Source: Chryseobacterium cucumeris (GTDB lineage: Bacteria > Bacteroidota > Bacteroidia > Flavobacteriales > Weeksellaceae). From it: DNA of 64,000 nucleotides. Under the pieces are notes generated by a model. It searched no databases, had not been told where the DNA came from, and saw only the letters and a program-made list of their open reading frames with translations. The DNA is taken from positions 1 to 64,000 of the forward strand of contig NZ_LUVZ01000023.1 in NCBI RefSeq assembly GCF_001593385.1, given 5' to 3'. This document shows positions 51,175-60,043 of the stretch, piece by piece. Within the stretch, counting starts at the first letter, position 1. Every line of letters begins with the position of its first letter. The translations under genes were made by a program, and so were the position numbers.

Positions 51175-53185
51175 ACGCTCTTTTCAATAAGCTTTCCACT
51201 TTTGGTTCGCTGCCTCTGAAGCTTTTGTAAAGCTCCATCGGATCCTTTGTTCCACCTGAAGAAAGCAGTACTTTATACTTGGCTGCAATCTCAGGATTGA
51301 AGATTCCGTTTTCTTTGAAATACTGGAATGCATCGGCATCAAGAACTTCCGCCCATTTGTAAGAATAATATCCTGCGGAATATCCTCCCTGGAAAATGTG
51401 GGAGAAACTTGGACTCATTGCCGTTTCAGCGTTGGAAGGGTAGAGAGTGGTTGCTTTCGTATATTTATCTTCAAACTCTTTTACACTTTCATGTTCCAGT
51501 TCTGCCACTTTAGTGTGATAATTCATATCCAGAAGTCCGAAACCAAGTTGTCTTAAAGTCTGGTAACCTTCCATGAAATTTTTGGACTGCTCAATTTTTT
51601 CGATTTTTTCGTCAGGAAGAACTTCTCCTGTTTTATAGTGTTTTGCAAAAGTTTTTAGGAACTCAGGCTCATAGCAGAAGTTTTCCAGAAACTGTGACGG
51701 AAGTTCTACAAAGTCCCATTTCACAGAAGTTCCGGAAAGAGTAGGATATTGAGTATCCGCCATCATTCCGTGAAGAGCGTGCCCAAACTCATGGAAAAGA
51801 GTCGTCACTTCCTGGAAGGTCAATAAGCTAGGGGTATCTTTTGTCGGTTTGCTGAAGTTGCAGACAATTGAAATATGCGGACGGGAATTTTCGCCGTTTC
51901 GCTTATACTGGTTTTTGTAGCTGGTCATCCATGCACCGGCTCTTTTTCCTTTTCTTGGAAAATAATCAACATATAATAATGATTTGTAATTTCCGTTCTC
52001 TTTTACTTCATATACCTTTACATCTTCATGATATTTCGGAATGTCGTTTCTTTCCTCAAATGTCAGTCCGAAAAGTTCTCCAGCCAGCCCGAATACAGCA
52101 TCCTGAACCTGATGTAATGGAAAATAAGGTTTTAATTCTTCATCATTAAGATCAAATTTCGCTTTACGAAGTTTTTCAGCATAAAATGCATGGTCGTAAC
52201 CTTGCATTTCCTCAATTCCGTCAGCTTTTGCTAACGATTTTAATTCTCCAATTTCCTTATCAGCATAAGGTTTTGCTTTGGTAAGAAGTTCATTTAAAAA
52301 ATCGAAAACTTTCACCGGAGACTTGGCCATTCTTTCTTCAAGAACGAAATCAGCGTAGTTTTTATATCCTAAAAGTTCAGCTTTTTGTTGTTTTAAATTC
52401 AGAAGTTCTTTAATCAAATTCTGATTGTCAAATTCTCCACCATCGAAAGACTTTTTACCATTGGCTAAAGCCAGTTCTTTTCTCAGTTCACGGTTTTCAG
52501 CATAGGTCATGAATGGAATATAGCTTGGATACTGTAAAGTGACTACCCAGCCTTCAAGATTCCTTTCTTTCGCTTCTTCCACATATTGATCAATGATCGC
52601 CTCAGGAATTCCTGCAAGATCTTCTGTATTAATGATATGTTTAAAATAAGCATTCGTAGAAGCCAGTACATTCTGTCCGAACTGTAAAGATTTTAAAGAA
52701 AGATCCATGCTGATTTTCTTTAATTTTTCTTTGTCTTCCTCATTCAATAAGGCTCCGCTTCTTACAAAACCTTTGTAGGTTTCATTCAAAAGCATTTCCT
52801 GCTCTTCATTCAGATTATATTTTTCCTTTTCATCATATACTTTTTTGATTTTGTTGAAAAGGGCTTCGTTTTGAGAAATTTTTGAAGAATATTCCGTTAA
52901 AATTGGTGAAACCTCCTGTGCAATCTGTTGGATTTCGTCGCTGGTTTCTGCAGAATTTAAGTTGAAAAAAATATTGGAAACCACATCCAGCTGCTCTCCG
53001 GAATATGCCAATGCTTCAATGACATTTTCGAAAGTAGGAGTTTCAGGATTGTTGACAATAGCCTCAATTTCTGCTTCAGATTTTTGAATTAACTCTTTAA
53101 ATGCAGGAAGATAATCTTCATTTTTAATAAGGTTAAACGGTGCTGAATGATATGGTGTGTTAAATTTTTCGGTTAAAATATTCAT
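51167..53185 (-). CDS. M3 family oligopeptidase (OpdA/Dcp-like)
   Basis: A 672-aa zinc metallopeptidase. HExxH is H465-E466-F-G-H469 in LFHEFGHALHG and the third ligand is probably E494 in DFVELPSQ. GYSAGYYSYKWAEVL near residue 605 is the substrate-contact region of OpdA/thimet relatives. No signal peptide, so it works in the cytosol on short peptides. Full length for the family. A non-coding 213-bp gap with a divergent promoter separates it from the gene at 53399. Confidence 0.95.
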   Translation of the reverse strand: MNILTEKFNTPYHSAPFNLIKNEDYLPAFKELIQKSEAEIEAIVNNPETPTFENVIEALAYSGEQLDVVSNIFFNLNSAETSDEIQQIAQEVSPILTEYSSKISQNEALFNKIKKVYDEKEKYNLNEEQEMLLNETYKGFVRSGALLNEEDKEKLKKISMDLSLKSLQFGQNVLASTNAYFKHIINTEDLAGIPEAIIDQYVEEAKERNLEGWVVTLQYPSYIPFMTYAENRELRKELALANGKKSFDGGEFDNQNLIKELLNLKQQKAELLGYKNYADFVLEERMAKSPVKVFDFLNELLTKAKPYADKEIGELKSLAKADGIEEMQGYDHAFYAEKLRKAKFDLNDEELKPYFPLHQVQDAVFGLAGELFGLTFEERNDIPKYHEDVKVYEVKENGNYKSLLYVDYFPRKGKRAGAWMTSYKNQYKRNGENSRPHISIVCNFSKPTKDTPSLLTFQEVTTLFHEFGHALHGMMADTQYPTLSGTSVKWDFVELPSQFLENFCYEPEFLKTFAKHYKTGEVLPDEKIEKIEQSKNFMEGYQTLRQLGFGLLDMNYHTKVAELEHESVKEFEDKYTKATTLYPSNAETAMSPSFSHIFQGGYSAGYYSYKWAEVLDADAFQYFKENGIFNPEIAAKYKVLLSSGGTKDPMELYKSFRGSEPKVESLLKRAFG

Positions 53186-53338
53186 TTTTTGATCTTTTTA
53201 TATAAGGTAAATGTAATGATTCATCAGGAATCACAGCTGAAATGCTCAAAAATAATGCCTTACTGGCAAGTTATGACAAAAATACCTTATCTTTAATTAA
53301 TCTTGTCATATGGAAAGAAGGAGTGATGTAGGAATATT

Positions 53339-53346
53339 TAATTTTG
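53339..53346 (+). promoter_or_regulatory. Candidate -7 box TAATTTTG for the gene at 53399
   Basis: TAnnTTTG match 52 nt before the ATG. No -33 element identified. Confidence 0.4.
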
Positions 53347-53398
53347 AGAACAGATTTAAAAATCATCATTAAAATAAATAACCTTAAATATATAGACT

Positions 53399-53929
53399 AT
53401 GAAAACACTCTTAAAAATTATCGGTATCATCATCGTACTGATTCTTATCTATGCTGTCATTGCTGTGCTGGCTTTCAGTAAAGACTATCACTATGAAAAA
53501 TCTGTTGTCATCAACGCACCTCAGGAAAAAGTATGGACTTATACGGGGAACTTAAAAGGATATAACCAATGGGATCCTTTCTCCAAAGCCGATAAAAATA
53601 TTGTGATTACCTATTCAGGAGAAGGAGATAAATTAGGAGATTCTTATCACTGGAAGGGTGATAAAAATGTAGGGGAAGGTGAACAATCTATTACCGAACT
53701 GATCCCTAATCAGAAAATGGCGACAAAACTTCACTTTATAGAACCTTTTGAAGGAGATGCAAAAGCTAATATTGTGCTGACTCGTGAAGGGAATGGAACC
53801 AGAGTAACCTGGATGATAGATAATGAACTGAATAGTATGATGAAGATTATGAAGCCTATGATGGATAATAACATGGATAAAATGTTTGGCCAGGGTCTGG
53901 ATAATCTTAAGAAATTAGCCGAAAAATAA
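53399..53929 (+). CDS. Membrane-anchored SRPBCC protein
   Basis: A 176-aa protein. Residues 2-28 form a membrane helix (LLKIIGIIIVLILIYAVIAV). The rest is an SRPBCC polyketide-cyclase-like fold: VVINAPQEKVWTYTGNLKGY, NQWDPFSKAD and RVTWMIDNEL. The helix would anchor it to the cytoplasmic membrane with the domain in the periplasm or cytosol. Ligand unknown. Ends with its own terminator. Confidence 0.85.
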   Translation: MKTLLKIIGIIIVLILIYAVIAVLAFSKDYHYEKSVVINAPQEKVWTYTGNLKGYNQWDPFSKADKNIVITYSGEGDKLGDSYHWKGDKNVGEGEQSITELIPNQKMATKLHFIEPFEGDAKANIVLTREGNGTRVTWMIDNELNSMMKIMKPMMDNNMDKMFGQGLDNLKKLAEK

Positions 53930-53931
53930 TA

Positions 53932-53963
53932 AGAAAGCCTTGTAAATTTTGCAGGGCTTTTTC
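53932..53963 (+). terminator. Intrinsic terminator after the anchored SRPBCC gene
   Basis: aaagccttg / cagggcttt pair (one mismatch) followed by T5. Confidence 0.7.
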
Positions 53964-54078
53964 TATGAGAACCTATTATTTGAATAAATCATATTTCTCT
54001 TTATTTTGTTATCGTTTTTGTATAAAGTCAAAGAAATATTATTCTAAAAATATTATCTTTATATAAAGAATAGATTGT

Positions 54079-54528
54079 ATGGAGAAGATTGTATTTGAAA
54101 AAAGTGATATCAGAGACTTTGTGAAGACCACCATCGCAGAGAAAATTGAGAAGCTTAAAAACTTTATCGAATTTACCATGGAAGCCAGCCGTGACATCAA
54201 AAAAACTCCGAAATATGACAGCATGAGAGAAGAAATGCAGGAGGAAATTTATCAGATGCAGCGGCAACTCGGCGCATTGAATGATCTTAAGAGGAATATG
54301 GCCAAGGTTCTGAATACAGCTACAGAAAGGGTACAGCTCGGTTCACTGGTGATTACCAATAAAGCCAGGTTCTATATTTCTGTATCGCTGGGAGAGTTCT
54401 TTTTTGAGGGCGACAGATTCTACGCTATTTCTTCGGAAAGCCCCATGGCCAGAAAAATGATGGGAATGAGACCCGGAGACGAGTTTACCCTGAATAAAAT
54501 CCATCAGAAGATTGTAGAGGTATTGTAA
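54079..54528 (+). CDS. GreA/GreB C-terminal domain-like protein
   Basis: A 149-aa protein. The N-terminal 75 residues form a helical segment without clear Gre-NTD coiled coil (KIEKLKNFIEFTMEASRDIK). The C-terminal part has the Gre-C beta fold: VQLGSLVITNKARFYISVSL, AISSESPMARKMMGMRPGDE and FTLNKIHQKIVEVL. As in other Rnk/GreA-like proteins it may bind RNA polymerase, but the tip residues of Gre are absent, so cleavage activity is unlikely. Confidence 0.75.
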   Translation: MEKIVFEKSDIRDFVKTTIAEKIEKLKNFIEFTMEASRDIKKTPKYDSMREEMQEEIYQMQRQLGALNDLKRNMAKVLNTATERVQLGSLVITNKARFYISVSLGEFFFEGDRFYAISSESPMARKMMGMRPGDEFTLNKIHQKIVEVL

Positions 54529-54636
54529 ATAAGATTCTGCAGTATCATATAGTTATTCATCTTAATAAGATTAACTTCAGATTTATATTTGAAGTTTTAT
54601 TTTTATTTAGTACCTTGCTATGCAAAATACTATACT

Positions 54637-55272
54637 ATGAAATTTGAACAATTAAGAACAGGCAGAATTAATCAGTGGATCATTATTCACCTTCGTTATC
54701 TCGTAGGCTCTGCTTTTTTTCCATCAGGTTTAATAAAGCTTATGGGAGAGAGGTTTACCAGAATTTCAGCTGATAACCCAATCGGATACTTTTTTGAAGC
54801 TTTATATCAATCCGGATTTTATTGGAATTTTTTAGGACTGGCACAGGTGGCAGCCGGAATTTTACTGATGACACAGCGCTTTGCAACATTGGGTGCATTG
54901 ATGTTTCTGGCTATCATGAGTAATATCTGGGTTATTACCCTCAGCCTTTCCTTTTCGGGGACCTGGATAATCACCTCCTTAATGATGGTTGCCGTACTGA
55001 TATTGGTCATTTGGGATCAACATAAACTGCTTCCTGTTTTTAATTATAACAAAGCAAGTACCGTGAAGGAATATCCTGATCCCGAAAACAGATGGATCAT
55101 TGCCGGGGTAGTATATTCCATAAGTTTTATTGTGTTATTTATGCTAAACCCGGCAAAAGGGGAAGTCTATGAAAAATGGCTGGGTATTCTGATTGCTTTA
55201 ATCATTGCCGCAACATTTATCATAAGCAATTATCAGGCGTATAAAAATCGTAAACTGGCTATACATCCTTAA
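54637..55272 (+). CDS. DoxX-like membrane protein
   Basis: A 211-aa protein from the ATG at 54637; an upstream start at 54589 would add 16 residues (MKFYFYLVPCYAKYYT) with no similarity or ribosome site. Four to six helices: LVGSAFFPSGLIKLMG, GLAQVAAGILLMTQRFATLG, FLAIMSNIWVITLSL, and two near the C terminus. The FPSGLIKLMGERF motif and GLAQVAAGILL pattern suit a DoxX-type membrane subunit. Function unknown. Confidence 0.75.
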   Translation: MKFEQLRTGRINQWIIIHLRYLVGSAFFPSGLIKLMGERFTRISADNPIGYFFEALYQSGFYWNFLGLAQVAAGILLMTQRFATLGALMFLAIMSNIWVITLSLSFSGTWIITSLMMVAVLILVIWDQHKLLPVFNYNKASTVKEYPDPENRWIIAGVVYSISFIVLFMLNPAKGEVYEKWLGILIALIIAATFIISNYQAYKNRKLAIHP

Positions 55273-55303
55273 CATTTTAAAATGAAGATTGAATTTCATG
55301 TTG

Positions 55304-55311
55304 TAAATTTG
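55304..55311 (+). promoter_or_regulatory. -7 box TAAATTTG for the nitroreductase gene
   Basis: Ends 5 nt before the ATG at 55317, giving a nearly leaderless transcript. Confidence 0.5.
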
Positions 55312-55316
55312 CAGGT

Positions 55317-55829
55317 ATGAGTAAAGCAACCATTTTAAAAGAAATTATAGAGGAGAGAAGAAGTATTTTCCCGAAAGATTATACAGACACAGAAATATCT
55401 CAGGAAGTTTTGGAAGAGATTGTAAATTCTGCCACGTTTGCTCCCAATCACAAACGTACTAAGCCTTGGCGTTTCAAAATATTCAAAGGAGAAGAAAAAG
55501 CACAGCTGGCAGCAGAAATGCAGGCTATCTATAAGACCGTTACTCCAGAACAACTTTTTTTAGAAAAAAAATACAACGATATCGGTTTTAAAATCAATAA
55601 AGCCAATGTTGTGGTTTCTATTGTTGTCAACTTCAGCGGAATGGTTCCTGAATGGGAAGAAATAGCAGCGACTTCAATGGCGGTTCAGAATATGTATCTT
55701 AGCTGTACAGCAAATAATATCGGGTGTTACTGGAGTTCTCCTAAAATCGTGGACGAGCTGAAAGACTCTCTGACCATTGAGGAAAACCAGAAGTGCCTTG
55801 GACTTTTCTATATGGGAAATTTGGAATAA
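55317..55829 (+). CDS. Nitroreductase family protein
   Basis: A 170-aa FMN-dependent reductase. The opening IIEERRSIFPKDYTDTEISQ with an early RRS for FMN phosphate, TFAPNHKRTKPWRFKIFKGE for substrate entry, and CTANNIGCYWSSPKIVDELK near the end. Family reduces nitro groups, quinones or flavins with NAD(P)H. Short but full for the small-nitroreductase subgroup. A repeat element starts right after its stop. Confidence 0.9.
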   Translation: MSKATILKEIIEERRSIFPKDYTDTEISQEVLEEIVNSATFAPNHKRTKPWRFKIFKGEEKAQLAAEMQAIYKTVTPEQLFLEKKYNDIGFKINKANVVVSIVVNFSGMVPEWEEIAATSMAVQNMYLSCTANNIGCYWSSPKIVDELKDSLTIEENQKCLGLFYMGNLE

Positions 55830-55910
55830 ATAGCCCTGATGGAGCGGTTTGTTTGAGCTCTTTTTCTTTGCAGAAGAAAAAAGCGAGTAGCGAGAGCAGG
55901 TTCCCGGCTT
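55830..55910 (+). repeat. Flavobacterial structured repeat element after the nitroreductase
   Basis: Starts at agccctgatggagcgg (55832-55847) next to the stop codon. A stem tttttctt (55861-55868) / aagaaaaa (55874-55881) follows, then agcgagtagcgagagcagg (55882-55900). As I recall, AGCCCTGATGG-AGCGG ... AGCAGG elements are found after genes across Flavobacteriia. It may serve as a terminator or structured RNA element. The match to other genomes is from memory. Confidence 0.55.
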
Positions 55911-55970
55911 CTGAAAAAATGAATTTTATAAAACTTTTCATTTGGAGCTTTTTACTTCAAACTTTTTTAC

Positions 55971-55978
55971 TATCTTTG
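55971..55978 (+). promoter_or_regulatory. -7 box TATCTTTG for rpsP
   Basis: TAnnTTTG match, 48 nt before the ATG at 56027. The following cgagttcccg lies in the leader. Confidence 0.6.
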
Positions 55979-56026
55979 CACTCTTAAATATTTAACTGGG
56001 ACGAGTTCCCGTAAAATTCAAACATT

Positions 56027-56593
56027 ATGTCAGTAAAAATCAGATTACAAAGACACGGTAAAAAAGGAAAACCTTTTTTCCACATCGTGGTTGCAGATTC
56101 TAGAGCTAGAAGAGATGGTAGATTCATCGAAAAACTAGGTACTTACAACCCAATTACTAACCCGGCAACTATCGAATTGAACGTTGATTCTGCTGTAAAG
56201 TGGTTAAACAACGGTGCTCAGCCTACTGATACTGCTAGAGCTATTCTATCTTACAAAGGTGCTCTTTACAAAAAACACTTACAAGGTGGTGTAGCTAAAG
56301 GTGCTTTTGACGAAGCTGAAGCTGAAAAAAGATTCAATGCTTGGGTAGAAGCTAAAGATGCTAAAGTACAAGGTAAAGTAGAAGGTTTAGCTACTGCTAA
56401 AGCTGATGCTAAGAAAGCTGCTTTAGAAGCTGAAGTAAAAGTAAACGAAGCTAGAGTTGCTGCTGCTGCACAAGCTGAAGCTGATGCTAAAGCTGCTGAA
56501 GAAGCTGCTAATGCACCTGCTGAAGAAGTTGTTGCTGAAGCTACAGAAGGAGAAGCTCCTGCTGCTGAAACTGAAGAAAACACTGAAGCTTAA
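56027..56593 (+). CDS. rpsP: 30S ribosomal protein S16 with long C-terminal extension
   Basis: A 188-aa S16. The core S16 domain (residues 1-85) is normal: [40 protein letters not shown] and [20 protein letters not shown]. Most S16 are 80-90 aa; here about 100 residues of Ala/Glu/Lys-rich low-complexity sequence follow ([40 protein letters not shown]). Such tails occur in S16 of several Bacteroidota. It forms an operon with rimM. Confidence 0.96.
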   Translation: MSVKIRLQRHGKKGKPFFHIVVADSRARRDGRFIEKLGTYNPITNPATIELNVDSAVKWLNNGAQPTDTARAILSYKGALYKKHLQGGVAKGAFDEAEAEKRFNAWVEAKDAKVQGKVEGLATAKADAKKAALEAEVKVNEARVAAAAQAEADAKAAEEAANAPAEEVVAEATEGEAPAAETEENTEA

Positions 56594-56607
56594 GAACAAA
56601 ACCTGTT

Positions 56608-57150
56608 ATGCGTAAAGAAGATTGCTATTTTTTAGGAAAAATCACACGCAGACATGGACTTGCGGGTAACGTGATCCTTAAATTGGATACCGATCAACCC
56701 GAGCTTTACAATAAATTGGAATCAATATTCGTTGAAATCAACGGATTATTGGTTCCATTTTTTATTGAAAAATCATCATGGAGCAAACTGGACGCTCTGA
56801 ATCTTGCATTCAAAAACTCTTCTGAAGCGATGGTAGATCAGGTGTTGGGTAAAAGTGTTTACCTTCCACTTGCTTCACTGCCTAAACTTTCAGGAAAACA
56901 ATTTTACTACCACGAAATTATCGGATTTGAAATTTTTGACCAGAATGACAACAACTGTGGAGTGATCAGATCAGTAAACGATCAGACAGCACAGGTGTAT
57001 TTCATTACCAATCTGGATGGAAAAGAAGTGGTAATTCCTATGATCAAAGACTGGATTCTTGCAGTTGACAGGGAAGAAAGAACAATCAAAATGGAACTTC
57101 CTGAAGGTCTTATTGATGTATTTCTGGTTCCTTCCAAAAAAGACGAATAG
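56608..57150 (+). CDS. rimM: Ribosome maturation factor RimM
   Basis: A 180-aa protein needed for 30S head assembly; it binds S19. N-terminal RimM barrel (CYFLGKITRRHGLAGNVILK) and C-terminal PRC-like barrel (KEVVIPMIKDWILAVDREER and TIKMELPEGLIDVFL). Placed after rpsP, its usual operon partner, 14 bp downstream. Confidence 0.95.
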   Translation: MRKEDCYFLGKITRRHGLAGNVILKLDTDQPELYNKLESIFVEINGLLVPFFIEKSSWSKLDALNLAFKNSSEAMVDQVLGKSVYLPLASLPKLSGKQFYYHEIIGFEIFDQNDNNCGVIRSVNDQTAQVYFITNLDGKEVVIPMIKDWILAVDREERTIKMELPEGLIDVFLVPSKKDE

Positions 57151-57206
57151 TATTGCAATAAGCAATAAGCTATTCTTTCTCACTTTTCTACATTACTCAT
57201 TACTGA

Positions 57207-58862
57207 TTATTCATTACTCATTTTTAAGGCGGGTAAAAGATAATCCTGTACTATTTTTTCAGATTGCTGGTGTGCGTAGGGCTTGTTGTAGGCTTGCGCT
57301 GTAATTACTATGACAACTGGTATCTGAGTGAAAATAATAATTTTATTTCCCCCATTTCCACTGGATTGGAAAGCTTCATAACTTTTGTTTCCCACAGTAT
57401 AAACTTTTTTCCAGAATAAATATCCATATCCTTCAAAATCAGGATTGTCTGTGAAGTAATTGGTGAAAGATTTCTGAATCCATTCTTTACTCAATAGGGT
57501 TTTTCCACTCCATACGCCATTATTTTGATATAATTGCCCGAATTTTGCAAAATCAAGTGCTTTCATGCGAAGTCCTCCTGCCAATGAAGGCTTTTGCTGG
57601 GGTGTAAACTGCCATTTGTAGTTTGTAATTCCAAGAGGTTGAAACAACTTTTGATGGGCATAATTTTTTAATCCCTGTGGAATAGTTTTATCCAGAATAT
57701 CTCCGGATACTACTACTCCTGCTGTGAAATAACTCCAATTTTTACCAATGGGATTTTCCGTCATAGGAAGATCCAGAGTAAACTTTACCCAGTTTTCAGT
57801 AGGGTACATATTTTCTTCATTTCCGGGAGATTCGTAGTTCTCATCGTTTCCGTCAAACCCTGAACTCATTGTCAGTAAACTTTTGATAGTGACATTATCT
57901 TTTTGAGGAGAATAGTTTTTAAAGAGCTTCAGGTCATAAAATTCACTCAGTTTCTGGTTTTCACTTTTTAAATATCCTTCTTTAATAGCAATCCCCATTA
58001 AAGCTGAAGAAAAAGATTTTCCTACCGATCGTGTGTCCTGCAAAGAGTCTCTTCCGGATCCGTTGAAATATTCTTCCAGAAGAAGCTTTCCTTCTTTTAT
58101 AATGACAATTCCGGTGATATTTTTGAACCTGTTCTCTGCAATTTTCTTATTCAGAGTTCTGATGCTTTCCGTATTGATTCTTTCCTGTGAAATATTCCAA
58201 CCACTATTGGACTGAATAGGTTGAATGGCGATTTGCTGCTCTGTAGTGTTTTGAGCAGGAACCGTAAGATTGATTTGTCCTTCTGCAATGACTGATCCCG
58301 TTTGGATCGTAGAAGTATTGATATAAGGTCTGATTTCAATTTTTAAAATATGATTTCCTGCTGTCAGCGCATCAATTCCGTTATGAGCCATATAAAAACG
58401 CATCCATAAATACCTTCCCCAGGAATCTTCATTTTTGCTGCTGAGAAGAGGAATTCGTAAGCTGGTTTTGAATTTTTTATGGTCGGAAGTTCCCGCTCCT
58501 GTATTGAGATTTTCCTGATAAATAAGTTTTCCGTCTACATAAAATGAGAACTGATAATTTCCTTTTTTCAGCAGTTCATCCACAGAAAGAAGGGGTTCAA
58601 GCTGATGCAGATAATTAATCAGAGAGTTATCAAAGAAGGCATGAATACCAAGATCACCATTTTCCTGAAATATTGCAGAATTAAGAATATCCGAATCTCT
58701 CAGATTTTCCGTTGCTATGTTTTGGCTTAGAAAAACAATTTTTCCGGAATATTTTTTCTGAATTGGATTCTCTGTTTTTTCAACATTGATTATATCTTTT
58801 TTACTTTGTCCCTGATAGAAATAAAATGTGAAAATAAAGATCAATAATAGGATTGGTTTCAT
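57207..58862 (-). CDS. Secreted serine hydrolase with N-terminal beta domain (NylB/EstB-like)
   Basis: A 551-aa protein from the ATG at 58862 (an earlier ATG at 58883 gives MFKYFFK before the signal). Signal: MKPILLLIFIFTFYFYQGQS. The N-terminal 220 residues are beta rich, of unknown function. The C-terminal beta-lactamase fold carries S-x-x-K in RSVGKSFSSALMG and a final GNGGNKI that replaces the usual HxG. A YFTAG motif stands where Y-x-N is expected. The pattern suggests a NylB-like hydrolase; substrate unknown. Gap of 96 bp to the AraC gene. Confidence 0.82.
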   Translation of the reverse strand: MKPILLLIFIFTFYFYQGQSKKDIINVEKTENPIQKKYSGKIVFLSQNIATENLRDSDILNSAIFQENGDLGIHAFFDNSLINYLHQLEPLLSVDELLKKGNYQFSFYVDGKLIYQENLNTGAGTSDHKKFKTSLRIPLLSSKNEDSWGRYLWMRFYMAHNGIDALTAGNHILKIEIRPYINTSTIQTGSVIAEGQINLTVPAQNTTEQQIAIQPIQSNSGWNISQERINTESIRTLNKKIAENRFKNITGIVIIKEGKLLLEEYFNGSGRDSLQDTRSVGKSFSSALMGIAIKEGYLKSENQKLSEFYDLKLFKNYSPQKDNVTIKSLLTMSSGFDGNDENYESPGNEENMYPTENWVKFTLDLPMTENPIGKNWSYFTAGVVVSGDILDKTIPQGLKNYAHQKLFQPLGITNYKWQFTPQQKPSLAGGLRMKALDFAKFGQLYQNNGVWSGKTLLSKEWIQKSFTNYFTDNPDFEGYGYLFWKKVYTVGNKSYEAFQSSGNGGNKIIIFTQIPVVIVITAQAYNKPYAHQQSEKIVQDYLLPALKMSNE

Positions 58863-58958
58863 CTTAAAGAAGTATTTAAACAAAAATAATGAACTTCCTT
58901 ATCACAAAATAGAATGAAATTAACATTGCTATTTTATAATGATCATTTCAAAGCAGTG

Positions 58959-59873
58959 CTAATTGAAAAGCTTTCTGAATTCTCCTGGTGACTGATTTGT
59001 TTTTTGCTTAAAAAGTTTGCTGAAAGACTGCGGATGCTCAAATCCCAGCTCATAAGCAATTTCACTTACGGATAAACTTGTGGTGCTTAATCGTTCTTTG
59101 GCAGATTCAATTAATTTATTCTGAATATGCTGTTGTGTATTTTGCTGGGTGTGAAGACGTAAAAGTGTTCCCAGATAATTGGGAGAAATATTCATCTGTT
59201 CAGCAATACACTTCACTGATGGAATTCCGTTTTCAAGGAGACTTCCGCTTTCGAAATATTGAGAAAGAATGTCTTCAAATTTGTATAACAATTCATGACT
59301 TGATTTTTTTCTGGTGAAAAACTGCCTTTCATAAAAACGGTCAGAGTAAACCAGTAATAATTCAATCTGGGCAATAATCAGTTCCTGTGTGAATCTATCG
59401 GTATTGGTCTGATATTCACGTTCAATGTTTTTAAAAATATCAACCAGGATTTTCTCTTCTTTATCAGAGAGGAAAAGAGCTTCTTTTACCTGGTAGCTGA
59501 AGAAGTCATACGATTTTATTTTTTTGGTTAATGAAGTATTCCACAGAAAATCGGGATGAATCAATAATAAAAATCCTGTAGGCTCTACTTCTACGTCCGG
59601 GTTGATTTCAAGACTTAAATATTGCTGCGGTGAAACAAAACACAGCACTCCTGAATTAAAATCATATTGCTGGTGCCCGTAATTGAACTTTGGTGTGACA
59701 TTTTTTTTCAAACCAATAGAATAAAAATTCTGAATCCACTTCAGTTCCTCATTTTCTACAACATAACGAACCTTACTGTAATCGATCAAACTGATCAGCG
59801 GATGCTCAGGTTTCGGAAGACTGCAGAAAGTATGAAAATCTGATATAGAATTAAAACGAACGGGTTGTTTCAT
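58959..59873 (-). CDS. AraC family transcriptional regulator
   Basis: A 304-aa protein. N-terminal sensor domain of the AraC_binding-type (residues about 20-160), then two HTH units (residues about 200-304). HTH signatures: SVKCIAEQMNISPNYLGTLL and VSEIAYELGFEHPQSFSKLF, ending KQKTNQSPGEFRKLF. Divergent or adjacent to the serine hydrolase in the same strand order; possible regulator of it. Confidence 0.9.
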   Translation of the reverse strand: MKQPVRFNSISDFHTFCSLPKPEHPLISLIDYSKVRYVVENEELKWIQNFYSIGLKKNVTPKFNYGHQQYDFNSGVLCFVSPQQYLSLEINPDVEVEPTGFLLLIHPDFLWNTSLTKKIKSYDFFSYQVKEALFLSDKEEKILVDIFKNIEREYQTNTDRFTQELIIAQIELLLVYSDRFYERQFFTRKKSSHELLYKFEDILSQYFESGSLLENGIPSVKCIAEQMNISPNYLGTLLRLHTQQNTQQHIQNKLIESAKERLSTTSLSVSEIAYELGFEHPQSFSKLFKQKTNQSPGEFRKLFN

Positions 59874-59925
59874 ATAACGAAGTTAATTGTTTTTATAGAA
59901 AGTATAATACATTGATTCAAAAAGT

Positions 59926-60028
59926 CTTCGGCTCCGCTCAGACAGACTTTTCTAAAATTTTATATTTAATCCATGCATATAAATTAAAACATTCAGTATT
60001 AGAAATGTCATCCTGAGCGGAGTCGAAG
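59926..60028. repeat. Inverted pair of the CTTCGNCTCCGCTCAG repeat
   Basis: cttcggctccgctcag at 59926-59941 and its near reverse complement ctgagcggagtcgaag at 60013-60028 (one mismatch) enclose 71 bp of AT-rich DNA. Lies between the AraC and SDR genes and could act as a terminator for the SDR. Confidence 0.6.
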
Positions 60029-60043
60029 GATATGATTATCATA

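Noticed and set aside
56266..56583. 105-codon antisense frame over the rpsP tail, rich in Ala and Ser
   Set aside because: A side effect of the repetitive GCT/GAA codons of the tail.
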